Source: JBASRP01 sp044866075
GTDB taxonomy: Bacteria; Actinomycetota; AC-67
Assembly: GCA_044866075.1 (NCBI GenBank)
Contig: JBIOTQ010000108.1
Span: forward strand, 1-53,325
DNA length: 53,325 bases
Direction of reading: 5' to 3'
Position 1 is the first letter of the stretch, and each line of letters opens with the position of its first letter. A model generated the notes under the pieces. It was not told where the DNA came from, did no database searches, and worked only from the letters and a program-made list of their open reading frames with translations. The position numbers were made by a program, and so were the translations under genes. Below, piece after piece: positions 9,101 through 18,424 of this stretch.

Positions 9101-9391
9101 GGTGAGCGTAATGTCCTCACAAAGTCCCTGATCCAGGTCGGCACATGGGATGGTCTCAGGAGCCTCGGGGAACGGCCGCTGTGGGGTTGTCGGCCCGGCG
9201 ATGTCTGCGGGCGTCCCGGGAGATCGCAGGACCTTCCCCCGCCACCGGTATATCGACGGTTTACCGGACGAAGGTTTTGCAAAGGTCGTCCCGGGCGCAG
9301 CCGGGGCACTTGCGGGGATGGCAACATTCGTGAACAAGGCAAGAGCTGCTGTGAGGCAGGCGGAAATCGCTCGAGTTCTCATAGTCCCCAT
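6122..9391 (-). CDS. secreted cell-wall-anchored metzincin-type metalloprotease
   Basis: This 1089-residue protein starts with a signal peptide (about residues 1-31). It has a beta-rich N-terminal region resembling a pre-peptidase jelly roll (LTVPSGVKPSTLYVRIAW...NPAPGAWRVRV). A long unassigned middle follows. The zinc site HESAHGLGLHH at residues 838-848 fits HExxHxxGxxH with His848 as third ligand. Met909 in LMYGHV is a candidate Met-turn. The C-terminus has LPATG at 1059-1063, a hydrophobic helix and a basic tail (RRWMKRTA), as in sortase substrates. The family of the middle part is unknown to me. A second ATG nine bases downstream has a better GGGG ribosome site and may be the true start. 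It is transcribed alone; no sortase gene is in the window. Confidence 0.8.
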   Translation of the reverse strand: MGTMRTRAISACLTAALALFTNVAIPASAPAAPGTTFAKPSSGKPSIYRWRGKVLRSPGTPADIAGPTTPQRPFPEAPETIPCADLDQGLCEDITLTVPSGVKPSTLYVRIAWRHPVWKAYLYVISPSGTVYPKSAADAEENFEDAVDCDRGVFDKGCGSESTIPVNSVTIRNPAPGAWRVRVAAVNIVDEAYTGLAALTNSSPLQHAKEKLAQLTKHLTKSQRVNVVFAGWKPTADELADLKANLPDEYVPAVAQKRFGDYSDIRDSQVSGLVQHQPNHFTGTDPTNGNRLPEDVKPVTNEVATYPTAVPYFEPLKFNFDYHFLAADDTYTKDLFAAAKKATEFDHDPGPMGVYATSVSLPVNYKELYLTAYNAKFGQFRGPDHQVTDTSTWDLIDAFTIEEWLHNSRFNTKYAQSFTDLKTGKKTSAAFINPDPGASRDPHWNNKGKSSVDIDENPMGVERGVTFVLMDTFSPEYADDYFRPDHYHYWGTFNHITDADLGGSGQVDDARGWGGTYRIYFQDLGSAPSFYERENWLREEIAAQDGSAGFDPPIWQWRNDPTWNGTLPVPTDPTGTTRAAGDSLGEVLGWDINQGIAFKYIGSFLYRPIPADVYILATNNWIDHYSQPEAGGFYHIDFNKLYNPAKAISALRSAIPYATFLDSVPSLPDLAEPQLLGCADNHHQVIWEGTPLNSAGLKSPSADSGCTKVDDRQRAIEEGKNNGALATGVMDLGVDTAAIRNFVDRNRKRFAPLIDGALTVPVINIYFEKLYNVALPLIVGGIAEGTNDGNGWGQIDNLNERSVWKGAIDCEKSAPVAPACTPANPFTNGRALTYIVQHESAHGLGLHHPHDGTVSVELAQGPPPPGSPFTGKWHYYYEMNKWQYDYTSSPTTYGHTYGIYESVDQERLMYGHVAEYMKQAQDWLADAYFLEGAAGRTTPSQDLMTTRNATMSDRDLASQLFKVGDYLHAQYAMRNAVYHAKGELFDPVEPHLMQFSQARAAAAQPTDPRHVDGKQIFKINPQTFFNDKGKAMAAVKVPAQVKGAKTTRTLPRSNQGSHLPATGVGDVAGFGIAGIVVALATRRWMKRTA

Positions 9392-9463
9392 TGATTCGCG
9401 GCGCCAAGTCTCGTTCCCTGCGTGCGAGCGATTTGCCCTATAGCAGCGGCTCCTGCTGCGGGG

Positions 9464-9536
9464 TGGAGACGATCGGATTCGAACCGACGACCCCCTGGTT
9501 GCAAACCAGGTGCTCTACCGACTGAGCTACGTCCCC
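9464..9536 (-). tRNA. tRNA-Ala(UGC)
   Basis: The 73-nt minus-strand sequence folds as a complete cloverleaf. The acceptor GGGGACG pairs with CGTCTCC (one G-T). The D arm is GCTC/GAGC. The anticodon stem CCTGG/CCAGG closes loop TTTGCAA with anticodon TGC. The T arm is GTCGG/CCGAT around TTCGAAT. The 3' CCA is not encoded (ACCC follows), so it depends on the CCA-adding enzyme encoded at 43586-45004. Confidence 0.96.
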
Positions 9537-9593
9537 GTGCGCGTCCAGGAAACCACACTCTGGCGTGGCTGCCGAGAGAAGGCGACCGTCAAG

Positions 9594-9618
9594 AACGCGC
9601 GGGCCCGGCCCGCGCGTT
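9594..9618 (-). terminator. GC-rich hairpin downstream of the DLW-39-like gene
   Basis: An 11-bp perfect stem (AACGCGCGGGC, loop CCG, GCCCGCGCGTT) lies between the DLW-39-like gene and tRNA-Ala. There is no clear run of T on the minus side, so it may be a processing or attenuation structure rather than a true terminator. Confidence 0.45.
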
Positions 9619-9639
9619 CCCTTTGATCAGGTCGAAACG

Positions 9640-9786
9640 CTATGGCGTCGGTCGGGCCTCTTCCCAGCCCGACTCTTCGTCGCCGCGGCGACGGCGCTTC
9701 ATCATCACGAAGATGCCCGCTACCGCGGCGAGCAACGCGGCGAACAATCCCTTCTTACCGCGCTTCTTGCCTTCTTCCTCGGCCAT
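9640..9786 (-). CDS. DLW-39-like small membrane protein
   Basis: The 48-residue product has a Lys-rich start (MAEEEGKKRGKK), one hydrophobic helix (GLFAALLAAVAGIFVMM), a block of four Arg and an acidic Trp-containing tail (DEESGWEEA). Size, topology and tail resemble the actinobacterial DLW-39 family. The position beside tRNA-Ile and tRNA-Ala downstream of gyrA and DUF3566 is also where DLW-39 genes are found in streptomycetes. The start is set by AGGGAGG six nt before the ATG. Function of the family is unknown. Similarity is judged by eye and is weak because the protein is so short. Confidence 0.65.
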   Translation of the reverse strand: MAEEEGKKRGKKGLFAALLAAVAGIFVMMKRRRRGDEESGWEEARPTP

Positions 9787-9890
9787 CCCGGCCTCCCTGG
9801 TCGTCGCCCGATGAAGACGTGGCGAGCATATGCCCGCTCGATGCGGCGGCACAACCTTGCAATGCGACCGATCGATGGAAAGGACTGATT

Positions 9891-9967
9891 TGGTGGGCCC
9901 GGTTGGACTTGAACCAACGACCTCAGCTTTATCAGAGCTGCGCTCTGGCCACCTGAGCTACGGGCCC
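9891..9967 (-). tRNA. tRNA-Ile(GAU)
   Basis: This is a complete minus-strand cloverleaf. The acceptor GGGCCCG pairs with CGGGCCC. The D arm is GCTC/GAGC, and the anticodon stem CAGCT/AGCTG closes loop CTGATAA with anticodon GAT. The T arm TTGG(T)/CCAA is intact. The discriminator A is followed by CC and A, so the CCA end is encoded here, unlike in the neighbouring tRNA-Ala. Confidence 0.96.
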
Positions 9968-10034
9968 CGAATCGTTCGACGCTCGGGGGTTCCGGCCATG
10001 AACCCGGAGAAGGCTACCACGCGTTGCGGGGACG

Positions 10035-10421
10035 CTATTCGCGTTCCGCGACCGTGACCTCGATGCCTCCGACGACGTCCGCGATCAGGTTGTAGAGGAA
10101 CGCGAGGAAGACCGTCACGGCGCTCGCGACCACGGCCCCGAGCAAGCCGAACAGGAAGAGCCAGCGGAAGATCGCGCCGCCCGAGATGTGATAGGTGGCG
10201 TCGGACAGCTCGCGGACAAGCTTCTCTATGTTGGCGATGACGCCGAACGACTTCAGGATCGCGAAGATGATCGCCGACCCGAGCAGCATGATCAGCAACA
10301 GACAGAAGTAGAACAGGAGAGAGAACTTCAGCACCGACCACGGGTCGATCTTGCGCAAGACGAGACGCGCGCGGCGCCAGCCGTGCGAGTATCCCCTCGC
10401 GGGGGTCGGCGGCGTCGTCAT
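10035..10421 (-). CDS. DUF3566 membrane protein
   Basis: The 128-residue protein matches DUF3566: a basic segment then RRARLVLRKIDPWSVLKFSLLFYFCLLLIMLLGSAI begins the domain, followed by a periplasmic-side stretch (NIEKLVRELSD) and a second membrane helix (WLFLFGLLGAVVASAVTVFLAFLYN). Two membrane helices are expected. The family occurs almost only in actinobacteria, directly downstream of gyrA; its function is not firmly known. The ATG overlaps the rtcB stop as TGATG, so it is translationally coupled to RtcB here. A TTG three bases upstream is a less likely start. The tRNA-Ile gene follows 67 nt downstream. Confidence 0.88.
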   Translation of the reverse strand: MTTPPTPARGYSHGWRRARLVLRKIDPWSVLKFSLLFYFCLLLIMLLGSAIIFAILKSFGVIANIEKLVRELSDATYHISGGAIFRWLFLFGLLGAVVASAVTVFLAFLYNLIADVVGGIEVTVAERE

Positions 10422-11863
10422 CAACCCTTGATGACTGCCAGTGGGCGCAGGCGCGCCACCTTCTTCGATAATCCCGCTCCTTCACACGTGTCGACGACCC
10501 GAGCTACGTCCTTATACGCGTATGGAGCTTCCTCCGCCAGCAGGCCGGGGTGCGTGGCGTTGACCAGCACCCCAGCGCTCTCGAGCTCCGTGCGTACCCG
10601 TTGTCCGGGCATCCTCTTCTTGGCTTGCGTCCGGCTCATCGCGCGCCCGGCGCCGTGACAGGTCGACCAGAACGCCTTGTCACGCCCCGCGTCCGTCCCC
10701 ACGAGGACGTACGACGCGGTTCCCATGGAGCCGGGAACGATCACGGGCTGACCGATGGGCCGGTAGCGATCGACGAGCTCGGGATGCCCCGGACCGAACG
10801 CGCGCGTCGCGCCTTTCCGATGCACGCAGAGCGACCGTTCGCGACCGTCGACCTCGTAGCGTTCGATCTTGGCGAGGTTATGCGCGACGTCGTATACCAA
10901 GCGCATACCCATACTTTCGGCGTCGCGACCGAGGACCTCCTCGAACGTCACGCGGATGCCGTGCCCGAGGGCGTGGCGATTCGCCCGCGCGAAGTTCGCG
11001 GCGGCCGCCATCGCACCGAAGTACCGCTGCGCCTCGGGAGATCCGACGGGCCCGCACGCGAGCTGCCGGTCGGGAACCTCGATCCTAGACCGTCGCATCA
11101 GTTTGTCGAACACCTTCAGTTCATCGGTACAGACCTGATGTCCGACCCCGCGCGAGCCGGTGTGCAGCATCACGCAGACGCCGCCGTCGACGAGCTCGAA
11201 CGCATCCGCGGCGGCCGCGTCGAAGATCTGGTCGACGACCTGAACCTCCAGGAAGTGATTGCCGGCGCCGAGCGAACCGCACTGGGGCGCCCCGCGCTCG
11301 TACGCGCGGTCGGACACGGCGGACGGATCCGCGCCGGCGAGGCGGCCGTGATCCTCACATCGTTCGAGGTCCGACGGCCAGCCCAATCCGCGCTGCAGGG
11401 TCCACGCCGCACCGTCGCGCAGGACGCCGGCGAGCTCGGTGCGATCAAGACGCAACATCCCTTTTTTGCCGACGCCGCGCGGGATCCGCTCACCGAGCCG
11501 TTTCGTCAGCTCTGCGAGTGAATCGCGGACGTCGGCCAGCGTGAGGTCGCTCCGCAATAGACGGACGCCGCAGCAGATGTCGAACCCGACGCCGCCCGGC
11601 GAGACGACGCCGTCTGCGTCGGCGTCCGTCGCAGCGACTCCGCCGACCGGGAAACCGTAACCCCAGTGGATGTCGGGCATCGCGTACGACGCGCGGACGA
11701 CACCGGGGAGCGTCGCGACGTTCGCCACTTGCTCGAGCGCTCGATCATCGCGCGCCTTCGCGAGCATCTCCTCGTCCGCGAACACGCGACCGGGGACGCG
11801 CATGCCGACGACCTCGCCGACGGGCACTTCCCATTCGAACGGCCCGACGGCGCGCGTCTTCAT
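10421..11863 (-). CDS. rtcB: RNA-splicing ligase RtcB
   Basis: RtcB joins RNA 2',3'-cyclic phosphate or 3'-phosphate ends to 5'-OH ends using GTP and Mn2+. This 480-residue protein carries the family's blocks in order: MPDIHWGYGFPVGGVAA, GGVGFDICCGVRLL (metal-binding Asp/Cys), GSLGAGNHFLEVQ, HTGSRGVGH, VYDVAHNLAK, GSMGTASYVL and the C-terminal SCHGAGRAMSR. Length is standard. It starts at an ATG overlapping the archease stop (TGATG) and its own stop overlaps DUF3566, so it is embedded in the gyrB-gyrA-archease-rtcB-DUF3566 run. Archease is its known activator, which supports a functional RNA-repair pair. The upstream frame extension shows no family similarity and is excluded. Confidence 0.95.
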   Translation of the reverse strand: MKTRAVGPFEWEVPVGEVVGMRVPGRVFADEEMLAKARDDRALEQVANVATLPGVVRASYAMPDIHWGYGFPVGGVAATDADADGVVSPGGVGFDICCGVRLLRSDLTLADVRDSLAELTKRLGERIPRGVGKKGMLRLDRTELAGVLRDGAAWTLQRGLGWPSDLERCEDHGRLAGADPSAVSDRAYERGAPQCGSLGAGNHFLEVQVVDQIFDAAAADAFELVDGGVCVMLHTGSRGVGHQVCTDELKVFDKLMRRSRIEVPDRQLACGPVGSPEAQRYFGAMAAAANFARANRHALGHGIRVTFEEVLGRDAESMGMRLVYDVAHNLAKIERYEVDGRERSLCVHRKGATRAFGPGHPELVDRYRPIGQPVIVPGSMGTASYVLVGTDAGRDKAFWSTCHGAGRAMSRTQAKKRMPGQRVRTELESAGVLVNATHPGLLAEEAPYAYKDVARVVDTCEGAGLSKKVARLRPLAVIKG

Positions 11864-12264
11864 CACACGTCGAAGTAGACGCGAGCGCGCCACTCGTCCC
11901 CGGCGCGTTCGACCGACAACTGGTGATACGTGACGGCTTTGATCGCGGGACCTCCCACGGCCACATCGCGGATGGTTTCGAACTTCCCCGCTGCCGTGGT
12001 TTCCGACACCTCGAGCTCCGCGGCGACCGGCAAGGCACCCGTCGACTCGAACCGCCACAAGGCTTCCGAAAGGACCTCGGCGAGCAACGTTTCGACGTCG
12101 TCCGCCTCAACCGCGACGGCGTCGTCCCCGGTGCCCGCCGGCGGATCGGCGTCGAGGATCACGGCCGCCGTTGCGCGGACGGCTTCGGAGAACAGAGCCG
12201 GGATGTCGGGGGCGGTGGCTTCGATCCCGATGTCGGCTGTGTGTTCGAGGATGCGGTAGGACAC
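11863..12264 (-). CDS. archease (RtcB activator)
   Basis: This 133-residue protein has the archease hallmarks: an N-terminal YRILEHTADIGIEATA motif with the metal-binding Asp, and a C-terminal KAVTYHQLSVE segment ending in the YFDV tail that completes the metal site. Archease speeds guanylylation of RtcB and lets it act through many turnovers. It starts with GTG only 6 nt after the gyrA stop, and its TGA overlaps the rtcB ATG. Pairing with rtcB is common. Placement directly behind gyrA is not the usual actinobacterial arrangement. Confidence 0.93.
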   Translation of the reverse strand: MSYRILEHTADIGIEATAPDIPALFSEAVRATAAVILDADPPAGTGDDAVAVEADDVETLLAEVLSEALWRFESTGALPVAAELEVSETTAAGKFETIRDVAVGGPAIKAVTYHQLSVERAGDEWRARVYFDV

Positions 12265-12270
12265 CGCGTC

Positions 12271-14742
<2,472 letters not shown>

Positions 14743-14743
14743 A

Positions 14744-16714
14744 TCAGATGTCGACGAACGCGTCCTTGGCGTTCTTCTGGATGAACTCGCGGCGCCCATC
14801 CACGTCCTCGCCCATGAGCGTCACGAAGATCGTGTCGGCGACCGCGGCGTCCTCGAGCGTCACCTGGAGAAGGTTGCGCGTCTCGGGGTTCATGGTCGTC
14901 GTCCACAGCTCTTCGGCCGGCATCTCACCGAGACCCTTGAACCTGCCGATCTGCGCCTTCTTGCCGTTGTTCTCTTTCAAGACCTTGTCGCGTTCCTTGT
15001 CGCTGAATACGTAGCGCACCTCGTTGGCTCCGAAGCGGAGCGAATACAGCGGCGGCTGCGCGATGTAGACGTAGCCCTGTTCGATCAGCGTGCGCATGTG
15101 CCGGAAGAAGAAGGTAAGGAGGAGCGTGCGGATGTGCGCGCCGTCGACGTCGGCGTCGGTGAGCATGATGATCTTGCCGTAGCGCCTTTTGTCGACATCG
15201 GCCTCTTCCCCGATCCCGGTGCCGCACGCGGAGATGAGCGCCTGGATCTCTTGGTTCTCGAGGATCTTGTGGAGCCGCGCCTTCTCGACGTTGAGGATCT
15301 TGCCGCGGATCGGAAGGATCGCCTGGAAGTCCCGGTTGCGCGCTTGCTTGGCGGAGCCGCCGGCCGAGTCCCCCTCGACGATGAACATCTCGGTGGAGTT
15401 CGGGTCTGTCGACGAGCAGTCGGCAAGCTTGCCCGGCAGCCCGCCCGCGTCGAACGCGCTCTTGCGCGCGATGTCCCGGGCCTTCTTGGCCGCGAGCCGC
15501 GCGCGTGCGGCCTGGATGCCTTTGTTGACGATCCGGCGGCCTTCGGTCGGGTGCTCCTCGAACCACTCGGCGAGCCGCGCATTGACCGCCTTTTCGACGA
15601 AAGCCCGGATCTCAGTGTTGCCGAGTTTCGTCTTCGTCTGACCTTCGAACTGGGGGTCGCGGAGCTTGACGGACACGATCGCCGTGAGGCCCTCGCGGAT
15701 GTCCTCCCCGGCGAGGTTCTCTTCCTTTTCCTTCAGGAGACTTTTCGCGCGGGCGTAACGATTCACAACGTTGGTGAGCGCCTTCTTGAAGCCTTCCTCG
15801 TGGACCCCACCCTCGTGCGTGTTGATCGTATTCGCGAATGTGTAGATCGAGTCGTTGTAACCGCCGTTCCATTGCATCGCGATGTCGACCTCGCGCCCTT
15901 CTTCGCTCGCCTCGAAGTACACGACGCGGTTCAGCGTCTCCCGTCCTGTGTTCAGTGCTTTCACGAAGTCGGCGATGCCGCCGGTGAAACGAAACGTCTC
16001 CTCGTACTTGCCGCTTGCTACCTCTGTCGTAGTCGCGACCGTCTCGGGGGCTGGCGTTGCGTCCTTCTTGACACGCTCGTCTGTGAGCGTGATCGCGACG
16101 CCCTTCGTCAGGTACGCGAGCTCCTTCAAGCGCTGCGCGAGGATGTCCGGCTTGAAGTCGAGGTCTTCGAAGATCTGCGGGTCCGGCCAGAACGTGACCG
16201 TGGTGCCGGTCTTCTTGGACACCTTCCGCTTCTGGAGCTTCGACGTCGCCTTGCCGCGTTCGTAGGTCTGGCGCCACTCGTGTCCGTCGCGGTGGACCTC
16301 GACCTCGAGCTTCTCCGACAGCGCGTTGACGACCGAGACGCCGACGCCGTGGAGGCCGCCGGAAACCGTGTACCCCTTGCCCTCGAACTTGCCGCCGGCG
16401 TGCAGCGTCGTCAGCACGACCTCGACGGCGGGACGCCGATCCTTGTTCCCCGGGATCGGAGCGACGGGGATGCCTGCGCCGTCGTCGGAGACGGAAACGG
16501 ACCCGTCTTTGTTGATGGTGACGAAGATCTTCGAGCAGCGACCGGCCAGCGCTTCGTCGATCGAGTTGTCGACGACCTCGTACACGAGATGATGAAGACC
16601 GCGTGGCCCGGTGGTGCCGATGTACATGCCGGGCCGCTTGCGTACCGCTTGCAGCCCCTCGAGAACCTTGATGTGTTGACTGCCGTATTGCTCTTCTGCC
16701 GCCGCCTTCGCCAC
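14744..16714 (-). CDS. gyrB: DNA gyrase subunit B
   Basis: GyrB is the ATPase subunit of gyrase. The GHKL ATPase domain shows NSIDEALAGRC, DDGAGIPV, HAGGKF and GGLHGVGVSVVNAL. The transducer follows, then the TOPRIM domain with EGDSAGGSAKQ, PIRGKILNVEKA and DADVDGAHIRTLLLTFF. The C-terminus EFIQKNAKDAFVDI is the usual end. I chose the GTG at 16714 (656 residues) because GGGAG sits five bases upstream; a GTG six bases earlier is possible. The short insertion DERVKKDATPAPETVATTTEVASGK in the transducer region looks like a lineage-specific linker. It is the first gene of the gyrB-to-DUF3566 transcription unit. Confidence 0.97.
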   Translation of the reverse strand: MAKAAAEEQYGSQHIKVLEGLQAVRKRPGMYIGTTGPRGLHHLVYEVVDNSIDEALAGRCSKIFVTINKDGSVSVSDDGAGIPVAPIPGNKDRRPAVEVVLTTLHAGGKFEGKGYTVSGGLHGVGVSVVNALSEKLEVEVHRDGHEWRQTYERGKATSKLQKRKVSKKTGTTVTFWPDPQIFEDLDFKPDILAQRLKELAYLTKGVAITLTDERVKKDATPAPETVATTTEVASGKYEETFRFTGGIADFVKALNTGRETLNRVVYFEASEEGREVDIAMQWNGGYNDSIYTFANTINTHEGGVHEEGFKKALTNVVNRYARAKSLLKEKEENLAGEDIREGLTAIVSVKLRDPQFEGQTKTKLGNTEIRAFVEKAVNARLAEWFEEHPTEGRRIVNKGIQAARARLAAKKARDIARKSAFDAGGLPGKLADCSSTDPNSTEMFIVEGDSAGGSAKQARNRDFQAILPIRGKILNVEKARLHKILENQEIQALISACGTGIGEEADVDKRRYGKIIMLTDADVDGAHIRTLLLTFFFRHMRTLIEQGYVYIAQPPLYSLRFGANEVRYVFSDKERDKVLKENNGKKAQIGRFKGLGEMPAEELWTTTMNPETRNLLQVTLEDAAVADTIFVTLMGEDVDGRREFIQKNAKDAFVDI

Positions 16715-16766
16715 CCTCACTCCCGTGCTCTTCCGGGCCGCCGGGTGGCCGCTCAGCGCCCACCCA

Positions 16767-16825
16767 CCGTCCACTTCTTTGCCTCGTTTCCGTAGGTCTG
16801 AGCCCCCACTTCCCCAGGTGGACGG
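16767..16825 (-). promoter_or_regulatory. long-range inverted repeat in the gyrB leader
   Basis: CCGTCCAC (16767-16774) and GTGGACGG (16818-16825) form a perfect 8-bp pair around a 43-nt loop. It lies within the roughly 160-nt gyrB 5' leader. It could fold in the mRNA; a regulatory role is only inferred. Confidence 0.3.
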
Positions 16826-16880
16826 GCCGTTCGGCGAGGGGCCGCCGGAGGCCTCCGTCCTAGAGGGCGCTCGGAGGACG

Positions 16881-16889
16881 ATTATAGCA
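16881..16889 (-). promoter_or_regulatory. gyrB promoter with extended -10
   Basis: On the minus strand TGCTATAAT gives a perfect -10 hexamer with the extended TGn element. No good -35 is seen at 17 bases, which is common for extended -10 promoters. It lies between the DUF721 stop and gyrB and predicts a leader of about 160 nt. Confidence 0.65.
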
Positions 16890-16972
16890 CGTCAGAGGCC
16901 ATTTTTGCGGTCCGGAAACCCGCTCTCAGCAGGCTTTTCTGGAGCGTCTGGAAAGGGGCCCCGAAAGGGGGT

Positions 16973-17308
16973 TCAGGGCTTGCGCGGCGCTCCCGTCACG
17001 ATGGCGACTTCCTTGACCAGATCGCGCTCGAGGTAACCGCCCACAGCGGTCGCCAGACCCTGTCCCATCAAGGCCAGTTCGGCGGCCCAGGCGCCGGGTT
17101 CGACCTTGACGGTCAGCCGTCCGGATTCGAGCCTCAGAGGAAAGCTCCGCGCCGCGATCGCGGTCCCGACCACAGCTTCCCAGTGCTCCCGGAGCTTGCC
17201 GAGAGCGAGGTGTTCCTCCCACCCCTGCGCGTCGGCCACCACTTTCAGCGCAGCCGAGATCGGGGTCGGATCTTGTTCGAGCGCTCCCCGGCGCATCCGT
17301 CTAGCCAT
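16973..17308 (-). CDS. DUF721/DciA-like protein
   Basis: The 111-residue protein belongs to the DUF721 family, in which DciA is the ancestral loader or operator of the replicative helicase DnaB. The N-terminal ISAALKVVADAQGWEEHLALGKLREHWEAVVGTAIAARSFPLRLESGRLTVKV pattern (shown here in parts of the KH-like fold) and the later WAAELALMG stretch match. Actinobacterial genomes keep this gene between recF and gyrB, as here. Its ATG overlaps the recF stop by 8 nt, indicating coupling. Helicase-loader activity of the actinobacterial form is inferred from the family. Confidence 0.88.
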   Translation of the reverse strand: MARRMRRGALEQDPTPISAALKVVADAQGWEEHLALGKLREHWEAVVGTAIAARSFPLRLESGRLTVKVEPGAWAAELALMGQGLATAVGGYLERDLVKEVAIVTGAPRKP

Positions 17309-18410
17309 CGATCTCTATCCCCCGGCCCACGGTAACCCGCCCCCTGCGCCAGCGCACCGAGTTTGGACACTCCCGCTCATCCGTTGCCGTCACGATGATC
17401 TGCGCCCCCGCGGGCAAGGCACGACCGAGCCGTTCCCGCCGTTCCGGATCGAGCAGACTGAACGCGTCGTCGAGCAGGAGTACGGGCTCTTCACCGGCGA
17501 GGTTCGCGATCGTTTCGTGCGCGCCGAGGACCAGCGCGATTGCCGCGAGCCACGCCTCTCCCTGAGACGCGTGGGCCCGCGCGAGGAGGGTGCCGATCGT
17601 GATCTCCACCTCATCGCGATGGGGTCCGACGAGTGTGCTGCCACGCATCACCTCATCGGACCGGCGCTCCTCCAACCCTCGTTTGATCGCTTCCTTCCAG
17701 CCGGCCGCCGACATATCGTCATCGGGAGGCGAGACGCGCGGCGCGTACCGCACGCCCAGGGCCGTGTCGCCTCCGACGGCCCCGTAGGAGCGCGACGCTC
17801 CAGGAGCGAGCGCGGCGATCGCCTCCTGCCGCCCGGCCGCCAGCTCTCCGCCCGATTCCGCCACCGCCTCGTCCCACGCCTCGATTCCCTTCGGAACGCG
17901 ACCGGCGGCGTCGCGAAGCAGCGCGTTGCGTTGCCGGAGGGCGCGCTCGAACTCTTTGATGACTACGTGGTACCGGGGGCGAAGTTGCACAAGCAGGTCG
18001 TCGGCGAAGCGCCGGCGCTCGCCGGGATCCCCCCGCACGACCGCAACGCGCTCGGGTGAGAAGATCGCCGCGCGCACCGTTCCCAAGATGTCGCGCCGCC
18101 GTGTCACCGGCGCGCCGGAGAGCTTCGTTCGCGCCCGGCCCTGCGTGACGATCTCGAGCTCGATCAGCTCGTCGCGTCCGCCGCGCTCGACCTGCACCCG
18201 TACGATCGCGGCCTTTTCGCCGCCACGGACCATCACCGCGTCACTCGATGTGCGATGTGAGCCGAGCGATGCCGCATACCACACGGCTTCCAGCACGGAC
18301 GTCTTCCCGGAGCCGTTCGGACCGACGAGCGCGAGCGGTTCCGCGGGCGGCGAGAGCTTCAGCTCCTGCCACGACCGGAAGTTCAGGAGCTCGATCGCCG
18401 CCACCCGCAT
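17301..18410 (-). CDS. recF: DNA replication/repair protein RecF
   Basis: RecF is an SMC-like ATPase that helps load RecA at gapped DNA. The 369-residue protein starts MRVAAIELLNFRSWQEL. It has Walker A GPNGSGKT at residues 30-37, the Q-loop region, and near the C-terminus the signature and Walker B block LLLDDAFSLLDPERRERL; the usual form is DDVFSELD, so Ala and Leu replacements are seen but the catalytic acidic pair is intact. Start at 18410 follows the family N-terminus; the frame upstream overlaps dnaN. It lies 14 nt after dnaN. Confidence 0.94.
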   Translation of the reverse strand: MRVAAIELLNFRSWQELKLSPPAEPLALVGPNGSGKTSVLEAVWYAASLGSHRTSSDAVMVRGGEKAAIVRVQVERGGRDELIELEIVTQGRARTKLSGAPVTRRRDILGTVRAAIFSPERVAVVRGDPGERRRFADDLLVQLRPRYHVVIKEFERALRQRNALLRDAAGRVPKGIEAWDEAVAESGGELAAGRQEAIAALAPGASRSYGAVGGDTALGVRYAPRVSPPDDDMSAAGWKEAIKRGLEERRSDEVMRGSTLVGPHRDEVEITIGTLLARAHASQGEAWLAAIALVLGAHETIANLAGEEPVLLLDDAFSLLDPERRERLGRALPAGAQIIVTATDERECPNSVRWRRGRVTVGRGIEIDG

Positions 18411-18424
18411 GGCGGCGGGAGTGG

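Noticed and set aside
9422..9814. Plus-strand frame containing SNRRPPGCKPGALPTELRP
   Set aside because: This is the well-known false peptide obtained by translating the complement of a tRNA gene, here tRNA-Ala.
9642..10057. Plus-strand frames containing RLDLNQRPQLYQSCALAT and GLEPTTSALSELRSGHLSYGP
   Set aside because: These are the equivalent false peptides from the complement of tRNA-Ile.
16921..16972. GC-rich repeat after the DUF721 gene as a terminator
   Set aside because: CCCC/GGGG segments can pair but the stem is only 4-5 bp and no T run follows. The gyrB promoter lies upstream of it, so readthrough is likely.
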